DNA of 64,000 nucleotides from Apoda limacodes (taxonomy: Eukaryota; Arthropoda; Insecta; Lepidoptera; Limacodidae), in contig OX291543.1 of assembly GCA_946406115.1 (NCBI GenBank), positions 26,500,815-26,564,814 on the forward strand, written 5' to 3'. Position 1 is the stretch's first letter; every line of letters begins with the position of its first letter. The notes below the pieces were generated by a model. It made no database searches. It was not told the DNA's origin and worked only from the letters and a program-made list of their open reading frames with translations. Both the position numbers and the translations under genes were made by a program. Positions 21,967 to 34,012 of the stretch are shown piece by piece.

Positions 21967-23045
21967 CAATTTATCAAGAAAATGTGTAGAACACCTACAT
22001 GTATTATTAAGTGGAGAGCGTTAAACACTCAAAAGTATCATGTCAAATTAAGTAATCGTGGTGTAATTGAGCTGGCGATCAGCTAACAACGGCGGCTCAT
22101 CAATCAACCCACCCTAGCGCCTCCCTATGATCGACGGTTCTGAATCATAGGCGGCAGCGATTGCATGACTTAATAAGTTGAATTTTGAAGTTTTAAGTCC
22201 GCAATTCCAAAATGAAATAACAGTATTCCCTTGTTTAGTCATTTAAAATAGATTAAATTAGGGCATATTTTGGGGGTTCTATATCATCTGTCAGTAAATT
22301 TAGCAAAAGCTCATGAAAGCTCATGAGTCATGAGTATGGAAAACTGTAAGCTGTAACTGCATAATAATATGTTGCTAAAGAAGAAATAAGGACTTTATAA
22401 TTTTGATGCACTTTGACGTCGATTTTTCCCAACGTATTTGCAACATTGCATTCTTGAAAATGGCGAAATTGATAGAAGTAAAAACTAAAAAAAACCTAAA
22501 ATGTAGTCAAGAGGTCATAAAACTGCTTGAGTACCATAATAATTTTGTTTTCAAAATAATTAATTAAGAATACTTGTTAATAAGTGTTCAGCTGTTCCGC
22601 TTATAGAGGACTAATCCTATGAATCGATAAATTAACTCTTATTATTTATCACGCGTGTCAAAGTGAGATTTAGTTAATACTCCCTTTTTTGTGCCAGTAA
22701 AAACCACAGCAGAAGATAATCTCGTATTCTAGAACCCTAGTGACTTTTTTACAGCTTATCGCTCATAACTCGGACCATTCTTTCAAAGTTAAGGTTGGTA
22801 AGTGTGAATCTCGCTTTAGTTTTAATAGTCATTAGAGAAGACCCTACTAATGCTTTATGATTCTTGCGGTAGACGCTTTGTTTAGCGAAAACTTTTCGAA
22901 ACGTAGGGTTTGATTTTAGTTTAAAATATTCAGTCTATATAGCTGTAAGTTCTTTGACCTTGTCACTTGATAACAGCACAAATATGGTTAAAGTGACTAA
23001 ATTATTTGATTACATACAGATATTACATATAATATTAGATTAGAG
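21967..23045. other. Non-coding stretch, nothing recognised
   Basis: AT-rich with one GC-richer patch near 22080-22160. No frame with a recognisable domain and no element boundary is seen. Confidence 0.35.
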
Positions 23046-23120
23046 ATTTTGCTATATAAATATACCGACGACGCGAAGGTTAAGAGTTCGATTCCCAATT
23101 AGGCCATGGATGTTGTTTTA
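23046..23120 (+). repeat. tRNA-like B-box segment (SINE remnant)
   Basis: aagagttcgattcccaatta has the layout of a polymerase III B box and T-arm, but no complete tRNA fold surrounds it. Probably a decayed SINE head. Confidence 0.35.
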
Positions 23121-23204
23121 ATGTGCCGCCTTTGTTTTTGGTGTCTTGATTTGGGGTCAGAAAAATACAGTTTTTTATTATTATTTACCTATATCTAATA
23201 AATG

Positions 23205-23560
23205 TCGTTGTTGGCCTGCCTTGGGTCTGCCTCTCTATGTGAAGGCCTGGCGTTCGAACCCGGGTTGAACCAATATATTATTCTGTAACACCTCAGGTTT
23301 TTTCGTCAGCTAGTTTTCGTGAGAAAACGTCATAAAGTCCACAATCCGCGCTAGGCCTGCGAAATAGACTATGGCCTTACCCCCCTCGCCCAAAGTGAGG
23401 ATAGGCCTGTGACAGGTACACAACAGTTTGGGACGCGTGATGGTTGGTAACTGTTGTTACTGTATATTATAAATGTAAGCTGATCGTGTTAGTGTGGACA
23501 GCTCAACAGAAGAAATCAGTCATCCCGAAGGGGTAGGCAGAGCTACTACTTAACTTTAAA
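23205..23560 (+). mobile_element. tRNA-derived SINE
   Basis: A head with cctggcgttcgaacccgggt (B box) is followed by a body with ctatggccttacccccctcg, aagtgaggataggcctgtga, agctgatcgtgttagtgtgg and the end gtcatcccgaaggggtaggc. The latter words are typical of an abundant lepidopteran repeat. There is no coding sequence; the head-body junction is inferred. Confidence 0.55.
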
Positions 23561-24061
23561 TCAGACAGTCTCAAATAGAATGAAATCGTTGGCAGCACGG
23601 ATAAAAAAATATAGGTAAATATTATAATTTTATTGAATTCAGCCGTAAGACGAAACTTTTATTGCAAATAGAAAGTAAGTAAGTGTAAAAGTTCTAATCA
23701 ATTTAAGAAAAAAACGTAACATTGTGAATTACCATACGGTGTAATACCGGAACGTTACATATAGGTATAAGAACTTAGGTACATCAATTACTTACAATAC
23801 AGTTTACCAGATTATCGAACCATTTCACTGTTGGTTTGGTATTATTATTTCCTACTTAGGTTTCAGAGGAAAAAATCTTGTGGCCTATATTTATAATAAA
23901 AAGTAACCAACCAAATACCCAATGACTAACTCATACGTTACCAAAATTCAGTACCAGTTTAGGGAGTTAATACAATAGGCCTAATTTCCTGAAAGCCAAC
24001 TTTTGAAAATTCCCAAAATCGAGTAGGTAAGGAAGTAATTATGAAAATAAAATATATTTTA

Positions 24062-24424
24062 GAGGATACACTTCGTGGCGCCTCGCAGCGGGCTTCATAC
24101 AAACGAATTTCTCATTTGTTTTTGACATTTACTGATCAATCACTGTAAAATTTCTTATTGATAATTCCAATCCGAATACCAATGTCTGTGATTTTCCGAA
24201 ATCTTATAAAAAGGCCTATTAACTAGAAATATTTCTTAAAACCATTTGTATGAAAAACTAAAATCCTATATAACTTTGAACTATAAAATTTGATAGAAAA
24301 CTGGCACGCTGCAGACCTGATATTTATTACTAGAACATGTCTTCAAAATTTTGTGATGTTTGATCAGCAAGTGTCAAAAATAAGTGAGAAATTCGTTTGT
24401 ATGAAGCCCGCTGCGAGGCAACGC
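24062..24424. mobile_element. Long-TIR MITE (363 bp)
   Basis: The left arm, from about 24078, contains cctcgcagcgggcttcatac, aaacgaatttctca and tgatcaa. The right arm ending at 24424 is its inverted copy (tgagaaattcgtttgtatga, agcccgctgcgagg). The matching arms run about 75-80 bp with few mismatches. There is no coding capacity. A second copy, interrupted by a LINE, lies at 59508-60420 and has the same length once the LINE is removed. Confidence 0.75.
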
Positions 24425-26159
24425 CAAGAACGCACTTCCCGCTGCTATCACCAGAATTGTAGAACATGGGCCATTCCATGTATGACGTAGTAACTAGTAT
24501 TTCATCTGTGACTTAACTTTTGTTAGAGCGCCTTCTCTAGTGTAGGTAAACATAAAAGCTATATATATATATACCTACACCTACCTTCAGGTACGACAGT
24601 ACGACAGTATATTATGTGTATATTTTTAATCTTTTTAAATCTTTCTTGATTCTATGAAGAACTATTGCTGTTTATAAGATTTGTGTAGTAAGTAGTAGGC
24701 ATAAATCGCCTGTGTGTTTATGAAATTCCCAAAAACGTGTACAAAAAAAATATTGGCACAGCAAGGCGACCATTTGACTCACTGCCGCTAAAGCTCCGCT
24801 GTAACAAACAGCTCGCATTGACTTCCACAAAGAGCCCCTTCGTAAATTATACACCAGCCCAGCAATTACGTTCTTCTAACAACAAGATACATTTGTATGA
24901 CAATAACGGAGTTTTTTTCTATGAAATATGATATACATTTCGGTAACAGCTTTTAAGGTGCAAACAAAATATAATTCATCTTTATATACACACACAACTA
25001 TTTTTAATTTATGTGATTTTTCGCAAAGTAGTTACAGAATGAATGTTTTTTCATTTAAGATATTTAATTTATACAAGTGAATGGGCTCTACTTGGGTAGT
25101 TAGTTTTTGAATTAACCCCCTGTTAAGAAGTAAATTTCAGAAATTCCTTTTCTATTACAACCGCTTTTTTATATCAAATTTTCAATATCTACGTCTAATA
25201 AACAGATTTCGGCATTTATTTACCTCTTACTCCAGAATTCTCTTTAAAATGCCATTAGCGATAACAAATAAGTTCGTACGAGTTAAAAAAAAATCGGTCA
25301 TAACTATAACACAGACTTTTATTTTATTTTTAACCGACTTCAAAAAGGAGGTGGTTCTCAATTCGGCTGTTTGTATTTTTTCTTTTTTTTTTATGTACGT
25401 TTGGGCATAAAAGGTTTCAAAATTATTATTTATTTAAAAGGGTATACTTTCGAGGTGGTCCCATATTAATGTTGTCAATTTAAAACTTAAATTTGAAATT
25501 AGTGAAAGCCATTTATGTTGATGACTGTATACAATTTTGTTATGTTTTTAATTTACGAGAAAAACAAGCAATTCGTCACTCAAAAGTAAATGTTTTATTT
25601 CTATCGACATTATATTATTTCTTCTTACTAAAGATTTCTTTGAAAATAATTTTAATATGCTAAAATTATAAAAAATAATAGGTCTTTTCCTCAGCGTTTT
25701 AAATTAAATGATGAAATAGGGCAAAGGCAAACTAAGTAATTGTACCCGTTGTAAAAAGAAGTTGCGTTTTTAGAATTAACTACAATTTATATTATTATTT
25801 AACGATGCGATATCTGGATGCACCATGTAGAACAACGTCTTTCGAAGAAAAATAGAAGAGAGATAATGTTTGACACAGATGCGTAAACGCATATGTTGTC
25901 CAACAACTCTCTCCAAGAACTGATAGCAGAGTTACATCCGATAGCGCGACCTCCGCACCTCGCTTCCGAACCGCTTCACGGAACCACGCTTTGTGAGGCC
26001 GCGGATGTTATAGCTCCATTATCATATTCTATAATTTATACTAAACTAATCGATGCCCCTAGTTTTGTTGAGAATTTTTCGTCAATAGCTTAAAAAACTG
26101 CATGTATTTCGCTAGCCGTTGTAGTCCTCATACCTCGCAATTCCCGTTTTATCCCTTTT
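24425..26159. other. Non-coding stretch with one repeat fragment
   Basis: Holds the repeat fragment at 25325-25410. A frame at 25893-26093 (AELHPIARPPHLASEPLHGT within) sits in GC-balanced sequence but has no recognisable domain. Nothing else is supported. Confidence 0.35.
25325..25410 (+). repeat. Common lepidopteran repeat fragment
   Basis: The words taaccgacttcaaaaaggag and gtggttctcaattcggctgt, then a T-rich run and atgtacgt, are typical of the end of a widespread lepidopteran interspersed repeat. Element type is not clear; ends are not fixed. Confidence 0.5.
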
Positions 26160-26360
26160 TACAAGGTATCAAGCTTAAATTTATATCAAATACCCAGGTC
26201 TACTGTCCCTTGGGGCTGTGAAAAAATCAAACTTCAAAGCCAACGCAATCAAAAGATACAGCTGTTTATGCCGCAAATTTCAAGGGAATCAAAACCTCCA
26301 GGGTACTTCCAGGGAACTCAGAATCTTGAAATTTGGTACATAGCAACATCTTAAAGTATA
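26160..26360 (+). repeat. Interspersed repeat fragment related to 61.4-61.95 kb
   Basis: Shares the order of words caaggtatcaagcttaaatt, ctgtgaaaaaatcaaacttc, gcaatcaaaagata, ggtacttcc and gaaatttggtacatagcaac with the two tandem units at 61.4-61.95 kb. It is a diverged single copy. The frame on its minus strand is not a gene. Confidence 0.45.
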
Positions 26361-27220
26361 GATAAAGGAAAAATTGCGAAAAACAATTAATTTGATTCCA
26401 ATAACCATCAACTGACATATATTCATTTAAGCACCCATGCAAGATATAATATGAACATATTGAAAAACTACATGAGCAGACATGAATGCAAAATCTGCAG
26501 TTACTTGTAGAATCTATTCCCGTTTCACACATAACAAAAATTATTTCAGAAATGATATAATGAGAACGTCAGAAGCGCGAGGCGAGGCGCCCGACTGTGC
26601 AATATGCATGCCCTGTCACCGGTGAATGCGTCAAAGGGTTTTGTCACGGCGCGAATTAAATCGGCCAGCGGGAGATCTTACTAGCGACGACGAAATTGAT
26701 CGAGAACTTGTTTAGCACTACGAACCATACTTGGATTATGTAGTACAAGACTTGGGTACACCCCAGTCTTATAATGTTCTGTGTGTAGCACCATCGACTG
26801 TTATTGCACGGCTGTTGTTTTAAAATACATTGCTGATTGCAAGTAATTTGTAAACTGAACGTCCTATATAATCCGCTATGTACACGATACCAAACTACCG
26901 AAATCTACTCACGTATACTGTTTAGTAGATTTGTTTCATACTTATTTTTTTTTGTTACAATTGTGGCATGTACTTAGATGATTATAATTGTAGCATATGC
27001 TTAAGTACACGTTTTAATTGTGTCCATTACGTTTACGTGCACTGAGTTTTTACATCTCTACAATCAATGCAATTTCACACATATTTTCTCGCTTGGTAGA
27101 CTAAAATTAGTGAAATTGTATCTACTTACTGAATCTGATTTAGGCTTAGTTTTTCTGCATTCTTTCATATACGGTACCTATTAATAAACCTCAGTGCTAA
27201 CTGGGAATACCAAGTCTTAA
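26361..27220. other. Non-coding stretch upstream of the RLE-type LINE
   Basis: Contains a GC-rich patch at 26575-26690 that shares caatatgcatg and ctgtcaccgg with 6130-6165. The 5' end of the LINE cannot be placed here. An in-frame TAA at 27218-27220 closes the LINE reading frame. Confidence 0.4.
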
Positions 27221-29827
27221 GTAGGTACCCCAGATGATCTCTTTCGGCTCGTGAAAAATATTATTTACTTGCATACATATTTCTCTCGAACATCAGAGTC
27301 TGGCGAACTTAAGACTTTTCCTAATAACATCTCTCATTTTATGTCATCATTAAAGGAAAACTGCGTGAAATACAGTACTTTGGAAGAGCACTCTTTTGTG
27401 CCTTTAAATAATTCAGACTTAAATCAAATTTATAAATTCAGAAAGTCTACGGAGTCTGCCACTTTCAAACTTGTAGAAAGCAAAATTAGTGATGGTGATA
27501 TTAAAGGAGCAGCACGTATTCTCTTTTCCAGTGACACAATCGCACCATCGAATCCTGAAACCTTATCTATTTTGGAGGAAAAACACCCGGCTTCAGCGGT
27601 AGATTTATCACTTCCTGAAGCACCGGTAGATAATAACGACTCCATTGAGGTGACAGAATTAGAAGTTTCAGCAGCCATCGGGTCTTTTCAAAGTGGGTCT
27701 GCTGGAGGTTTAGATTCATTAACACCACAGCATTTAAAGGATTTATTATGTGGTGCAAGTGGAGAATCCGGGGAGGTACTTTTGAGGGATTTGACAGCTC
27801 TAATAAATTTAATGTTGTCGGGCCGAGTTAATGATACTATCACGGATATTTTATATGGTGCTAATTTATGCGCCTTAAAGAAGAAAGATGGAGGTATTAG
27901 GCCAATCGCAGTTGGTATGACCTATCGTCGCCTCGCCGCCAAATTATGTTGTAAAAAGATATCGCTGGTTTTGGCAAATATTTTTCAGCCTATACAGTTA
28001 GGTTTTGGATCGCGAGGTGGTTGTGAAGCTGCCGTCCATTCCGTCAGAACCTTTTTGACTCAAAAATGTGGAAATCTGCTCTTGAAGGTTGACGTAAAGA
28101 ATGCCTTTAATTCAGTTGATAGGGGTGCTCTTTTGACACAAACTAAAGAAAAAATTCCAAAATTATATGGTTTTCTTTGGCAATGTTATGGTTCTTCTTC
28201 AAAGTTGACTTACAATGGAAATGAAATTACTTCCGCCGTAGGTTGTCAACAGGGTGACCCTCTGGGCCCTGCCATTTTTAGTTTGGCCATTCATCCCATC
28301 ATACAACGTTTGAAATCCAAACTTAATGTTTGGTATTTGGATGATGGAACATTAGGTGGTGTCTCAAATACTTTATATGATGACCTTGCCCTTTTGATCT
28401 CTGAATTTCGCGCTATTGGTCTCAATTTAAATTTTTCAAAATGTGAACTTTTTTTTCCAGTTTTGTACCAGGATAAGGATTTGGTAATACAAAAATTTAA
28501 CTTAGCCCCTAATATCAAAATAGTCGACAATAGTAATCTTTCTTTGTTAGGTTCGCCTATATTTGACGAATTTTTCCCTTCATTTTTTGAGGAATAAATT
28601 CAAAGCTTTTTGCAGGTTTCAAATCGCTTAGCAAAAATCAATACTCACATGGCATTCACAATTATACGTTTCTGTCTTTTTATACCTAAATTCACATATC
28701 TTGTTAGATGTTGTCAACTCTGGAAACATACCAACCTTGTTCAGAGTTTGGACAACATCATTAAAAATACTTTGATTTCTATGTTGAATGTAAATTTAAA
28801 TCATCGAGAATGGTTACAGGCTTCTCTGCCAGTGCGATTTGGAGGTTTAGGTATCCGTTCAATTTCAGGTGTTGCTCTCCCTGCTTTCCTTTCCTCTGTT
28901 CATAGTAATCAAAATTTAATTAACAAAATTCTTTCAAATATTCCGGAAATTGTTGAAATATCTTTCATGAACGAAGCCAAGAATACATGGACTGTAACAT
29001 GCCCAGATACCGATTTTCCAAAAAATCCTTTTTCACAGCGGTTGTGGGATGGGTCGATCTGCGAACAAGTGCGGAAGCAACTCCTTAATACGTGCTTGAA
29101 CTCCGCAGATCGTGCCCGTTTACTAGCTGTTGCCGAGTGGGAATCGGGTTTGTGGTTGCAGGTCCTTCCTTCACCAAAATTAGGGACCCTCCTGGATTCT
29201 TCCACTTTCAGAATTGCGACCTCCCTCCGCTTGGGTACACCATGTTGTGCTCCACACCGTTGCCAGTGTGGTGTTGCTGTCGACCAGCGTGGTCATCACG
29301 GCCTTTCTTGCACAAAGAGTGCGGGCAGGTTTTCCCGCCATGCCAGCCTTAATGACATAATACGCCGAGCTCTTGTCTCTGCCAATTGCGCGGCTGTTCT
29401 TGAACCAAACGGGCTTTTACGGGACGATGGTAAGAGACCAGACGGCATGACTCTGATTCCGTGGAGGATGGGGCGGCCCTTAGTGTGGGATGCTACTTGC
29501 GTCGACACCCTGGCACCGTCACATCTTCAAGGAACACAGAGTAGAGCTGGTGCGGCGGCGGACTCTGCAGAAGTCATCAAAAGGCGGAAATACACTACTC
29601 TCGACAGTGGGTATGTATTTGAGCCTTTTGGGGTCGAAACCTTAGGACCGTGGGGGAAAAGTGCCAAAAAAATTTTTCGATCTTTATCTTTACGTCTGGT
29701 TGAAGCTTCTCGTGACCAAAATGCTGGCCTTTATTTTGCTCAAAGAATTTGCATTGCAATTCAACGCGGCAATACGGCCAGCATTTTGGGAACTATACCA
29801 ACTGGCAACGGTCTTTTAGATATTTAA
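27221..29827 (+). pseudogene. RT plus restriction-like endonuclease ORF of a non-LTR retrotransposon, one nonsense codon
   Basis: One frame stays open from 27221 to the TAA at 29825-29827 except for a single in-frame TAA at 28595-28597. The first in-frame ATG is 27341. Counted from 27251: a conserved N-terminal part (DGDIKGAARILFSSDTIAP, residues 81-99; GSAGGLDSLTPQHL, 149-162), RT fingers KKDGGIRPIAVG (211-222), motif A KVDVKNAFNSVD (279-290), motif B GCQQGDPLGP (331-340) and motif C YLDD (362-365). After the stop come SLPVRFGGLGIRS, a CCHC knuckle (CQC near codon 29261, then HHGLSC), and RPDG followed 16 residues on by WDAT, the layout of a PD-(D/E)XK nuclease. Such proteins nick DNA and prime reverse transcription at the nick. 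The RT and nuclease cores are otherwise intact, so the copy is young. Similar proteins are widespread in invertebrates; I cannot name the clade beyond R2/NeSL-like organisation. Confidence 0.8.
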
Positions 29828-29920
29828 TTAATTTTTAATTTTTAATTTTTATTATTTAGGTTAACATTTAAATATATTTTTGTAAAATTATTATTTTGAT
29901 GCAATAAAGCCTTAATATTG
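27221..29920 (+). mobile_element. RLE-bearing LINE insertion (R2-like organisation)
   Basis: Includes the ORF and a short AT-rich 3' UTR with an aataaa-type signal at about 29902-29907 (gcaataaagcc). No long poly-A is seen, in contrast to the CR1/Jockey-like tails in this window. No target duplication could be identified and no upstream promoter or N-terminal zinc-finger region is visible, so the 5' end is probably truncated. It does not sit in an rRNA or other recognisable multicopy gene. Confidence 0.6.
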
Positions 29921-32349
29921 TCATCATGTACATTCACTGATATTTATCTGTAGAATAAGTCCAAATTCAGCACCAACACGGCATCTACTTAAATTAATTA
30001 TTTTTCCAACACAGGTAACATATTTCAAAACGATGCTTAGAAAAGTGATTTTCTTCCCCTTATGAATATTCAAAATTATTGATTGATCGTAATCAAGATC
30101 GAGGAAGCACACAGATTATGGAGGTTACCCAGAAACTGAAATTTCATTAATCATAAATTTCATAATGCAAAGAATGAAAAAGACATTACGGGAGTGGAGT
30201 TTCATCTGTTGCCCCAGTGTTGCCGATCAAATAATTACCTTCCCGATAAAATATTGGCAGAGCCACCCTAACGTTGCGACGGTGGCGCCCTCTGAGCCAC
30301 AACTGTCGATGTCACCTTAATTTACGGCCTTCAATTATAAATTTTACATCTTTTAACCTTACAATTTCTACAATCAAATTTAAACTTAAATAATACACAT
30401 TTAGGATTCGTATTAAATTTAGCAGGTATTCTTTACATTACAAGTTTCGACTTATTCACTTTCGACATCGAGGGAATGAAAACAATTAAAGAAAAACAAT
30501 CGAACAGTAATATTGTTAGTAGACGACGACGAAATTAAGATAGACAGAAAAAAGCAATAGGTTTTCTTTTTTATTTCAGGTAAATGCACGGGGGTACCTA
30601 CTATGAAACTATGAACTCATGTCTGAGTATTTTTTAGGGTTCCACAGCTCCTAACAGGAAACGAACCGACCCTTATAAGATCAATTCATTATCTGAGAGT
30701 CTCTCTGTCCGTGTTACAAGTCCATTTTTCTCAATAGTTGCACGATTAAATTAATATTAGTATTTAATGCTAGGCTTTTTAGCTGTGTAGAAGAACACAC
30801 CTAACTGCTAGTTTCCAAAATAACTGGAAAACTTCAGTTTCCGAATAAAGCTTGCTGTAGTATCAGTGTATTCCCTTCTCGAAGCAACCGATTTTCCATA
30901 TCGATGAGCCAAACGCAGTTAAAAACAAACTGATCGTCAGGCTCGCGTGCCTTGTCTACTCCCAAACAAGAGCTGGGGTGTTCTACTTCTAGAATATGCC
31001 AGACACATAAAGGTTCGAACGTGATAATTGGTTAACAACCCTAGTGAATTAAACATCCTTAGCCTGTATTTCCCTTGACTATCACCGTAACGTCCAGAGT
31101 GTAAGGTTTACTTTTACTTATAACGTAGTTTTTCGTGATTTTTATTAATTTCTTTATCTTTTTACTGTAGTTTTCTGTCCACGCAAGAAGCTAAAGCTAC
31201 CGGTGTAACAATATATAGAAGTTGAAACTACTAGTAAGTATGTCCATACAAACTTCCATAACATATTTGTAGGTACTTTTAACCCCACCAAAAAAGTCTT
31301 CTTTGTACGTTAAACCGCAGCATGCAGTACCATCAACATAGGATATCCTTATTTTATGTAGTTATGTACATACACATCATTTGTAACAAAAAACTATGTA
31401 TCTATTTCTGTTTCCGCTTTAAATCACATAGTATATATATATATTAATATAAATACCAAAACAATGTTATCATCCCAGTAATGAGTACCTATAGATCACT
31501 ATAATTCTAATTAACTCAATACGTTACAGTAAAATTGCTATCAAACGTATCAAACTCAACATACACACGTAGTATGTGGTATGAGCGCAGTTCATTAAAC
31601 ATCGTGTGGTTTCCTCAGATGACCTCTGACTTTGGTATCTTTATGTTAATTAAATTTGTTGTTATGAACAAAATTGCGTGGCTATATTCAAAATGATAAT
31701 AAAAAACGGTATAATATCGTTTAATTTATTGCACCACTACGTTCATCAGCGCACGTGGTTTTTGCGGTGTTCCACGCCAAAATTTTTTAGTCTTTATGGT
31801 TTCTTAGTCAATATATGTCCTTATATTTGTCCTCCTCCTTGTATTATATTTTAGTATGCCAATCCGTATGTCCGCAGCTCTAAAACTCTTATTACTAGAA
31901 AGCTGTAATAATAAAATTAAAAAAAATCCTTTCCCAGTATAATGTTTTTTCTCGTCTATCTCCCCTCCTGGCGGTAACTCACCTTCGGGTTCGAGACTCA
32001 CGCCGGTCGAAGGGAGCCCTTGAGCGTTGGGCGCTATACGTGCTGAGGCTCCTTCAGAGACTCGCCTACATAAAGTCCGGTGAAGCAGTAATGGCTGCAA
32101 TTGTCAGTTCAGAAAAAAAAAAATCGTCTATCACACCGCGTGGGTCGTTGAAGAGGTCGTTTAAAAATATTGGGTATGTTAAAGCCATATTTCGATTCAG
32201 GGTTTGCGAAATAATAAGCTCTAAGTCGTTGTTCCCATCCTGGTAGCTAAATTGTTGTTTTCAGATATGCGAAATAATTCAAAGGAAAACTATCACAGCT
32301 AAGTAGATTTTACAAGTTGACAAGTAATAGTCGACCAATTTATCCATTA

Positions 32350-32415
32350 AATTCTCGTTTTACGGAACTGTAACTTATTGCATGTACGACACGCACTTAG
32401 CCGGTCTTTTTTATC
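32350..32415 (+). repeat. Tail fragment of the family seen at 1 bp and 61-62 kb
   Basis: ttttacggaactgtaactta and gtacgacacgcacttagccg, then tctttttt, match the order of words at the end of the repeats near 61.2 and 62.0 kb. Only the tail is present. Confidence 0.45.
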
Positions 32416-33965
32416 AGGTCATCATTTAATAAAAAATATTTTCATTTGCTATTCTGAGATTTAAACCGTGATCTATATCTAACACCGTCTAAATAACCAG
32501 TTAATATTATATGAATACACATGATTCTAATCTGCAAAGTACTAGTACTGATTGCGTGTCGTCGGAAAAGCGCGAAAAGACGAGACAAAATTAAAAGCCT
32601 ATATTAGTGCAAACCCACCCCCTGTCTAATCCTTACTCCTTATTGTTTGTTAAGAACAAGCAAGAGGGTATATTATTCTATCATTTACCACTTGTTGCTG
32701 TAAAATTTATAATAAATAACAACTTAGAGGAAGCCACCTTAGTCCAGATATACTCTATTAGAAGCATTTTTGCAGCGCTGGGCTTGCCACTCCCACGTAA
32801 AATTAAAGTGATTGTTCAAAAGACCCTGTCTTGCATATCATTATGTGGATGCGTATCCATCAAGTCCCTGGTTACCCCCTGAGGAGGATCAAATCCGTTA
32901 GGTTATAAATAATATACATAAATATCAAAATGGCAGGTATATACAAGCAATTTTGATTCAAATATAAACTTGAAAAATAAAAAATCAAATATGAATAAAA
33001 TTAATAAAAACATTTTTAAACATTTAGGAAAACCACAGACATCAATATTCGATTTGACATCGATTTATCTAAAAAGTCAAAGTCATACCTAAAAACAAAT
33101 GACCGTCTAGACATGATTTCGCTCACAAAGATATGATTAAGCTGCCAGAAGCTGCGATATTCATTCTATAAAATAAAAATCATTTGACGAGGGTCCTCCA
33201 TTAATTTTGGCGACAATGTAATAAATAATGAGAGAGGTGTAATGTGGGGCGGCATCCCTCTAAATCTAAAACGCCGTTTGACGGCTGGTTTTGAAGTTTT
33301 GACAGCTCGCATCCTAATTTTCTTTCTGTCACCAGAGAGCGCTATCCCCACGGTGGTTGCCACTTTCAAATGACAAGTTACTCTTTGTGGCAATATTTCA
33401 ATTTAAACTTTTTTAGAAGGTTTTACAAAAAGTTACTCAGGTATAAAAAAAATATCGGAAAATGGATGAAACACGAAGAGGAAAATAACTGTATAACAGT
33501 GAAAATGTGACAGATTGTGATAAGGTGAAATATTTTAAGTCGTTTTGCATTAATAGATTTTAGTTAATATATTTACTCAATCATAAAATTTTGCTTTCTA
33601 TTTTATCATACTTACAATACATTGCAAATTCGATTAAAAATAAGTCAATTAATGCTGCAATATGCAAAGTATCTAAAATTTTAGTTGCAGGAACCTGTAA
33701 CTTAATTAATACCTATCCTATAACCTTATCGTCATTGTTATTCCCAAGATGGATACCTTATAATAAATATAGCATTCATATAAGTCCCTATTGGATAATG
33801 GAGCCCACCCCATCACCATTTAAATTGATAGGTTAGTTAATTTGTATGACTAACATTTTTGAAATCTGTACCAGCATATATCTATTTAGAAACGTAGTTT
33901 CTAGCAACTGTGGCGTTTATTTAGTTTTCGACAATTTCTATAATAATTACTTTACTAAAGAATAT

Positions 33966-34012
33966 ATGTGTGTGTATTTATGGGTGTGTGTTGTGTGTGT
34001 GTGTGTGTTTGT
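33966..34012. repeat. (GT)n-rich microsatellite
   Basis: Interrupted runs of TG (tgtgtgtgtgtgtttgt). The short Cys/Val frame that crosses it is a product of the repeat. Confidence 0.85.

Noticed and set aside
27221..29827. Interpretation of the RT/nuclease frame as a domesticated host gene
   Set aside because: The in-frame TAA inside the RT, the lack of introns and the short AT-rich 3' end fit an ordinary retrotransposon copy better; no promoter or host exon is attached.
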